This document shows, in pieces, positions 59,546 to 64,000 of a DNA stretch of 64,000 nt (within the stretch, counting starts at the first letter, position 1; every line of letters starts with the position of its first letter). Source of the stretch: Acidobacteriota bacterium (GTDB taxonomy: Bacteria > Acidobacteriota > Thermoanaerobaculia > Gp7-AA8); the NCBI GenBank assembly GCA_003223645.1, contig QHVT01000019.1, positions 1 through 64,000 on the forward strand, read 5' to 3'. A program made the position numbers and the translations under genes. The notes below the pieces were generated by a model. That model saw only the letters and a list, made by a program, of their open reading frames with translations. It did not search any database and was not told the DNA's origin.

Positions 59546-60214
59546 ATGCGGAAATCCCTGGCCCTCCTCTTCCTCTTCGTCCTCTCTGCCTGCGCTCCCG
59601 CCGGTCCCGCAACCCAGCCGAACGATCGCGAGTGGACGCTGCTCAGCGCCGACTATCAGTGGATCCAGACGCTGCGCGCGGCGCAGAAGCCGATCCCTCC
59701 TGGCGCGCCGCGCAAGCAGCAGATCGAGATCGTGCTCGAGAATCGCCAGAAGCTCGCGCCGACGTACGACGCGTTTCTCGCGAAGGTCGAGGAGTATCAC
59801 GACCGCACGAACGATCCTCGCGCCGCCACGCTCCTCGCGAACGAGAAGATCCTCCTCGGCGATGACTACATGAACGTCCTCTCGCGCTACGAAAAAGCGC
59901 TGGAGATGTATCGTCGCGCGCTCGAGTTCGATCCCACGAACGCCACGGCACAGGCGCGCATCGATCTCGTGCAGAAGAAGCGCTACGTCGACATGAGCGC
60001 GTTTGCCGGGGTGAAGGCGGGGATGAAAGAGGACGACGTCCGCAGGATCGTCGGCTTCCCGCGCGAGGATTGGATCAAGCAGGTCGTGCAGAACGGCCGC
60101 GTCTATGCGGTCTGGATTTATCCGAAAGCCGACGGCGGCGCTTCGGCGATCTACTTTGACAACGGCGTCGTGTATCACACAAACTGGAACGCGGCAGCCC
60201 CGCCTGTCAAATGA
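59546..60214 (+). CDS. Lipoprotein with a BamE/SmpA-like C-terminal domain
   Basis: 222 residues. MRKSLALLFLFVLSAC is a lipoprotein signal with Cys16. The middle is helical (YEKALEMYRRALEFDPTNAT, one TPR-like repeat). The C-terminal part (VKAGMKEDDVRRIVGFPRED...VYAVWIYPKA...AIYFDNGVVYHT) follows the SmpA/OmlA pattern: G-M-x-x-x-x-V-x-x-x-x-G-x-P, then a strand, then a Y-x-x-x-x-x-x-F/Y motif. BamE-type folds bind outer-membrane assembly components. It precedes the SPOR-domain gene by 28 nt. Confidence 0.75.
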   Translation: MRKSLALLFLFVLSACAPAGPATQPNDREWTLLSADYQWIQTLRAAQKPIPPGAPRKQQIEIVLENRQKLAPTYDAFLAKVEEYHDRTNDPRAATLLANEKILLGDDYMNVLSRYEKALEMYRRALEFDPTNATAQARIDLVQKKRYVDMSAFAGVKAGMKEDDVRRIVGFPREDWIKQVVQNGRVYAVWIYPKADGGASAIYFDNGVVYHTNWNAAAPPVK

Positions 60215-60242
60215 TGATGTGTGTTCCGGGAGGGTGGACGTG

Positions 60243-60878
60243 ATGGAAGAACAGCACCACACTGACGATCAGTCGCATTACGAGATTTCTCTGACCGCGG
60301 GGCAGGCCTTCATCGCCTTCGTCCTGCTCCTGCTGTCGCTCGCCGCATCGTTCGCCTTCGGCCTCATGATCGGCAAGGGACAGGCCGACGAACGGCTCGT
60401 CGTCCGGAAGGAAACGCCCGTCATCACCGAGGGCGCGATGATCCCGGCGAAGAAAGAGTCCGACTCGAAAATCGTCGAGCTGCCGCAGGCGGACGACGAA
60501 ACGCCGGCGACGGAGACGGCCGCGAAGACCGACACCAGCGCGACGAGCGCATCGGTGATCGAAGAACATACGACGACGCCGCCGGCCGAAACGACGACGA
60601 CCGTCGCCGCGACGACGGAAACGACCGCACCGCCGCTCGCCGCGCCCGCCGTTCCGATGTTCGCGCAGCTGCTCTCGACGCTCGATCAGAAGACCGCGGA
60701 GGTGCTGGCCGCGCGCGTGATCGAGCGCGGCTTCACCTCGGCATACGTCGAGCGCGGCTCGAGCGGCAAGGGTCCGGTGTACCGGGTGCGTGTAAAGTTC
60801 CCATCCGAGGTGGAGGCGAGGGCGGCGGAACCAAAATTGCGTGAGTTTGCCAAAGAAGTGTGGATCACCTCGAAGTGA
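60243..60878 (+). CDS. Single-pass membrane protein with SPOR-like domain
   Basis: 211 residues from ATG 60243; GGGAGGG lies 8 nt upstream. A cytoplasmic tail, one transmembrane helix (AFIAFVLLLLSLAASFAFGL) and a Thr/Ala/Pro-rich linker lead to a C-terminal domain of about 65 residues (VPMFAQLLSTLDQKTAEVLA...GFTSAYVERG...VYRVRVKFPSEVEARA...KEVWITSK). This fits the SPOR fold, which binds denuded peptidoglycan at division septa. It may act in cell division or envelope maintenance. The TGA is inside a small hairpin (TGACGCGAAGCGTCA). Confidence 0.75.
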   Translation: MEEQHHTDDQSHYEISLTAGQAFIAFVLLLLSLAASFAFGLMIGKGQADERLVVRKETPVITEGAMIPAKKESDSKIVELPQADDETPATETAAKTDTSATSASVIEEHTTTPPAETTTTVAATTETTAPPLAAPAVPMFAQLLSTLDQKTAEVLAARVIERGFTSAYVERGSSGKGPVYRVRVKFPSEVEARAAEPKLREFAKEVWITSK

Positions 60879-60885
60879 CGCGAAG

Positions 60886-60980
60886 CGTCATCCTGAGCCG
60901 CGCAGACGGCGAAGGATCTCTGAATGCGAAACGTTTGCGTAACCTGAGATCCTTCGGCGTCTCCGCGCCTCAGGATGACG
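60886..60980. repeat. Palindromic repeat of the CATCCTGAGCC type
   Basis: Left arm (60886-60920) CGTCATCCTGAGCCGCGCAG...GGATCTC and right arm (60946-60980) GAGATCCTTCGGCG...CAGGATGACG are nearly complementary over 35 nt. It lies between the SPOR gene and mrp. Same family as 2239-2456. Confidence 0.8.
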
Positions 60981-61002
60981 ATCACGTCGTAGGAGTTGCT
61001 GA

Positions 61003-62124
61003 ATGCCGACACAGGAGCAGGTGCTCGAAGCACTCAAGAAGGTCAAGTTTCCCGGTCTGTCGCGCGACATCGTGTCGTTCGGATTCGTGCGCGATCTCGC
61101 TGTCGAGGGCGCCAACGTCGACTTCACGATTCACTTTCAGACCGAGAACCCGAGCATCGGCGAGCAGATCGCGCGCGACGCGTACGCCGCGGTCAAAGCG
61201 CTCGACGGCGTGAACGAAGTCCGGCTGAAGCTCGACATCGGCGGACGCGCGGGCGCATCGTCAAGTAGTGGACAAATGGCGCCGGCCGCGCTCGACGGCG
61301 TGAAGTACCGCATCGCCGTCGCGTCGGGAAAGGGCGGCGTCGGCAAGTCGACGGTCTCGACGAATCTTGCGCTTTCGCTGCGCGCGCTCGGCTATTCGGT
61401 CGGCCTCCTCGACGCCGACATCTACGGACCGTCGCAGCAGATGATGCTCGGCATCCAGGGAAAACCGCAGATCGACGAGCGCGACGAGAAGATCGTTCCG
61501 ATGGAGCGCCACGGCATCAAGACGATGTCGCTCGGCCTCATCACCGATCCCGACACGCCGGTGATCTGGCGCGGACCGATGGTGATGAAGGCGATCGATC
61601 AGTTCCTCACCGACGTGAAGTGGGGCACGCTCGACTTCATGGTCATCGACCTTCCGCCCGGCACCGGCGACGCGCAACTCACGCTCACGCAGAAAGCGGG
61701 ACTCACCGGTGCGGTCGTCGTCACGACGCCGCAGGACGTCGCGCTCATCGATGCGCGCAAAGGGCTGGCGATGTTCCGCAAAGTGAACGTCCCGGTCCTC
61801 GGCATCATCGAGAACATGAGCTACTTCATCTGCCGCCACTGTGGCGAGCGCGAAGAAATCTTCGGACACGGCGGCGGCAAGAAAACCGCCGACATGCTCG
61901 GCGTTCCCTTTCTCGGGGAGGTTCCGATCGATCCGAAAGTCGTCGTCGGCGGCGATACCGGACAGCCGATCGTCGTCAGCGACCCGACTTCGCCGGCGGC
62001 GCAGGCGTTCCGCGAGCTCGCGCGCCAGGTCGTGCAGCAGGTCGAGTCAGGCACGGCCGGACACACGCACGGCCACGAAGCGCACGACCATGACCACGAT
62101 CACGAGCACGCGCACACGCATTGA
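61003..62124 (+). CDS. Mrp/ApbC-family iron-sulfur cluster carrier with histidine-rich tail
   Basis: 373 residues: an N-terminal MIP18/DUF59 domain (residues 1-85), then the deviant Walker A G-K-G-G-V-G-K-S-T (109-117). LLDADIYGPS (switch I), VIDLPPGTGDAQL and the Fe-S-binding C-R-H-C (C277, C280) follow. By family knowledge it carries [4Fe-4S] clusters to target proteins. The C-terminal 20 residues hold about eleven histidines alternating with Asp, Glu and Ala, a possible metal-binding extension. AGGAG is the ribosome-binding site. Confidence 0.93.
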   Translation: MPTQEQVLEALKKVKFPGLSRDIVSFGFVRDLAVEGANVDFTIHFQTENPSIGEQIARDAYAAVKALDGVNEVRLKLDIGGRAGASSSSGQMAPAALDGVKYRIAVASGKGGVGKSTVSTNLALSLRALGYSVGLLDADIYGPSQQMMLGIQGKPQIDERDEKIVPMERHGIKTMSLGLITDPDTPVIWRGPMVMKAIDQFLTDVKWGTLDFMVIDLPPGTGDAQLTLTQKAGLTGAVVVTTPQDVALIDARKGLAMFRKVNVPVLGIIENMSYFICRHCGEREEIFGHGGGKKTADMLGVPFLGEVPIDPKVVVGGDTGQPIVVSDPTSPAAQAFRELARQVVQQVESGTAGHTHGHEAHDHDHDHEHAHTH

Positions 62125-62217
62125 GTGGATGTCGCGGAAGCGCGAGCCGTTCACTAAAGAGCGCGTGAAGCAACTTGACGCGCATCGACGGCGCGGATTG
62201 ACCCGGATGATTCACGA

Positions 62218-62339
62218 GTGTCATCCCGAGCCGCGTAGACGGTGAGGGATCCCCCGCCGACTTGGACTGCTCGTGCAAGATGTGGGGGGGATTCCGCTAC
62301 CGTCGTCCGCTTCGCGGCTTCGTCGGCTCGGAATGACAC
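62218..62339. repeat. Diverged palindromic repeat of the CATCC(C/T)GAGCC type
   Basis: Left arm TGTCATCCCGAGCCGCGTAG...GGTGAGGGATCCCCC and right arm GGGGGGATTCCG...GGCTCGGAATGACAC pair with mismatches. It lies between mrp and the metallo-beta-lactamase-fold gene in a 350-nt gap that holds no other feature. Confidence 0.7.
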
Positions 62340-62474
62340 TCTGCCACGCGTGAATAATCCGAATTAGCCGCTCGTGTTGGGAGGCGCGCGCCCGACGTCC
62401 CAGATCTGCAACAGACACTGGAGATCGCAACGATATGACAGCGGCCCAGCTTCGTTGTATCCATTCTGGTAGCG

Positions 62475-63572
62475 ATGACTACAAAGAGCATTCGGATCGC
62501 GCTTTTCCTTCTGGTAATTCTGCAAGCAGGCTTAACGACAACCGCGTCGGCCAATCCCTTCGAGTACGTTTGGCAGGAGCTGGCGCCAGGCGTTTGGGCT
62601 GGTATCCGGCAAGATCCATTCGAGCTTCCCCAGGAAGGCAATTCGGTCTTCGTAATTACGGAGCAGGGAGTCGTGGTCTTCGATGCCGGTGGATCGCCGC
62701 TCATGGGAGAATCGATCGTCGCCAAAGTGCGGTCTTTGACGGATAAGCCGATCACCCATGTGATCATCAGCCACTGGCATGGCGATCACATGCGAGGTCT
62801 TCAGGCCATTCAAGCCGCGTATCCGAACGTCGCGATCTTCGCGCACCCTTACTCGCGCGACTTCATTGCAGCGACACAAGAAAGATGGCTCAAGCGCCGC
62901 GTCGGCATGGTGCCTAATATTCGCAAGGCTCTCGACACGGCGCTCGCTACAGATCGCGATCTGAAAGGACGGGCCTTGATTCCGGAGGAAAAGGACTGGT
63001 TACTGAAAGGCCGGAGCATCATCGATCAATTGGACCGCGAAAACCATCGCACGACCTACGTCGTGCCGAATGCCACGTTCGCCGATCGAATGGTGCTGTA
63101 CCTCGGTGGGCGAGAACTGCGGTTTCTGCATCTCGGAAATGCCCATACTGCAGGAGACGTGATCATGTGGCTGCCGCAGGAAAGAATCGTTGCGACCGGC
63201 GATATCGTTACGGCTCCGATTCCGCTGATGACGAACCCATACAGTAGGGACTATGCCGGCGTGCTGCAGGAGATCAAGGCACTCGGTTTCAAGACTCTCG
63301 TTCCGGGTCACGGCGCCGTCCAGCACGATACCGCTTATGTTGACTTGCTGAGCGACACGTTCCGCTCAGTGTCAGCGCAAATGAAGTCATTGATTGCGCG
63401 ATCCATCCAGAAAGATGACGCGATCGCCAGGATCGACTACTCGAGCGTTGAAAGCCGTTTCACGCACGGCGACGCGTTTTTAGCGAACCGCTTTCATGAT
63501 TACGTCAGCGCCGCACTCGCAGAGGCAACCTACCTGATCGAGAGCGGCGCTGGAATCACGGAAGAGTTTTGA
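62475..63572 (+). CDS. Secreted metallo-beta-lactamase-fold hydrolase
   Basis: 365 residues with a signal peptide ending TTTASA. The metal ligands are complete: H-W-H-G-D-H (H100, H102, D104, H105), GNAHTAGD (H224), ATGD (D243) and PGHG (H279). This is the quinoprotein-relay (SoxH/PqqB-type) or cyclase-like subgroup rather than a true beta-lactamase, judging from the long stretch between the first two motifs. The substrate is unknown. Codon choice looks less GC-biased than its neighbours, a possible sign of transfer. Confidence 0.87.
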   Translation: MTTKSIRIALFLLVILQAGLTTTASANPFEYVWQELAPGVWAGIRQDPFELPQEGNSVFVITEQGVVVFDAGGSPLMGESIVAKVRSLTDKPITHVIISHWHGDHMRGLQAIQAAYPNVAIFAHPYSRDFIAATQERWLKRRVGMVPNIRKALDTALATDRDLKGRALIPEEKDWLLKGRSIIDQLDRENHRTTYVVPNATFADRMVLYLGGRELRFLHLGNAHTAGDVIMWLPQERIVATGDIVTAPIPLMTNPYSRDYAGVLQEIKALGFKTLVPGHGAVQHDTAYVDLLSDTFRSVSAQMKSLIARSIQKDDAIARIDYSSVESRFTHGDAFLANRFHDYVSAALAEATYLIESGAGITEEF

Positions 63573-63646
63573 TAGGTGGTTCGCGCTGCCCCCGGGAGAA
63601 GGCCGAACGCGGACCGCCGCCGCTCCACTTTGATATCTTCCGCGGC

Positions 63647-64000
63647 ATGATCAACAAGGTGGTCGCTTCGGCGGAAGAAGCGGTGCGCGACGTGGCGGAC
63701 AATTCCACGCTCGTCGTCGGCGGGTTCGGCCTCTGCGGGATTCCGGAGAACCTGATCAACGCGCTGGTGACGAAGGGTGTCAACGGTTTGACATGCGTTT
63801 CCAACAACGCCGGTGTCGATGACTGGGGGCTCGGGCTGCTGCTGCAAACGAAGCAGATCCGCAAGATGGTGTCGTCGTACGTCGGCGAGAACGCGGAGTT
63901 CGAGCGGCAGTTTCTTTCCGGCGAATTGGAAGTGGAGTTCGTGCCGCAGGGAACGCTCGCGGAGCGGATGCGGGCGGGCGGGGCGGGGATCCCGGCGTTT
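63647..64000 (+). CDS. scoA: 3-oxoacid CoA-transferase subunit A (partial, runs off the right edge)
   Basis: 118 visible residues of about 230. The opening [20 protein letters not shown] and the motif [18 protein letters not shown] are diagnostic of the A subunit of succinyl-CoA:3-ketoacid CoA-transferase. [20 protein letters not shown] and [20 protein letters not shown] also match. It activates acetoacetate as acetoacetyl-CoA using succinyl-CoA; the catalytic Glu is in the B subunit, which would lie beyond the window. TATCTT ends 7 nt before the ATG, so the start may be leaderless. Confidence 0.92.
   Translation, partial: MINKVVASAEEAVRDVADNSTLVVGGFGLCGIPENLINALVTKGVNGLTCVSNNAGVDDWGLGLLLQTKQIRKMVSSYVGENAEFERQFLSGELEVEFVPQGTLAERMRAGGAGIPAF

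Overview
This is a GC-rich, gene-dense bacterial chromosome segment. No rRNA, tRNA, prophage, transposase or CRISPR was found. The mix of features suggests a soil or sediment Acidobacteriota (Thermoanaerobaculia- or Vicinamibacteria-like). These include large secreted BNR/VPS10-like proteins, FG-GAP/MBG repeat proteins, DUF11 proteins with a PTLS-type C-terminus, two DUF4388 proteins, M14 and M19 peptidases and a two-subunit-type acyl-CoA mutase. That placement is an inference from gene content only.

Layout. 1-3.6 kb is an island poor in genes. It holds an acetoacetate-decarboxylase-like protein that lacks the Schiff-base lysine, lspA, and several repeat structures, including two arrays with an exact 21-nt period. 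3.6-21.4 kb (mostly minus strand) encodes envelope or secreted proteins: a lipoprotein, a 2389-residue repeat protein, a BNR protein, a DUF559 endonuclease-like cassette between direct repeats, a TPR protein, two tandem related secreted proteins and a DUF11 adhesin-like protein. 21.5-22.2 kb is a compact nucleotidyltransferase toxin-antitoxin-like pair. 22.2-34.2 kb holds a YfhO-like membrane protein, a second BNR protein, a pseudouridine synthase, a lytic transglycosylase, NDH-2 and a LysE exporter. 34.2-40.7 kb (minus strand) has an ankyrin protein, a chain of overlapping genes (SRPBCC-like, methyltransferase, HAD, M19 dipeptidase) and a B12-type radical SAM enzyme. 40.8-41.8 kb is a RES/Xre toxin-antitoxin operon with a clear promoter and operator. 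41.7-50 kb has an M14 peptidase, a 5'-nucleotidase-like lipoprotein, a LolC/E permease, carA and an acyl-CoA mutase large subunit. 50-64 kb has mostly core genes: DUF4388 proteins, ybeY-phoH-rsmD, CCA-adding enzyme, a glycosyltransferase, a GGDEF protein, GNAT, lipoproteins, SPOR, mrp, a metallo-beta-lactamase-fold protein and the start of a CoA-transferase A subunit.

The strongest pattern is the density of palindromic DNA. At least 14 sites carry hairpins whose arms are tandem 7- or 8-nt units, in six sequence families. Another set of longer palindromes recurs between genes. Several lie inside genes without breaking the frame: two unrelated proteins carry the same palindrome in the same reading frame, YbeY carries another, and one hairpin arm encodes the hydrophobic core of a lipoprotein signal peptide. 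Many genes lack a Shine-Dalgarno sequence and have a TANNNT box 7-9 nt before the start codon, which suggests frequent leaderless transcripts. Two divergent gene pairs appear to share one symmetrical -10 element.
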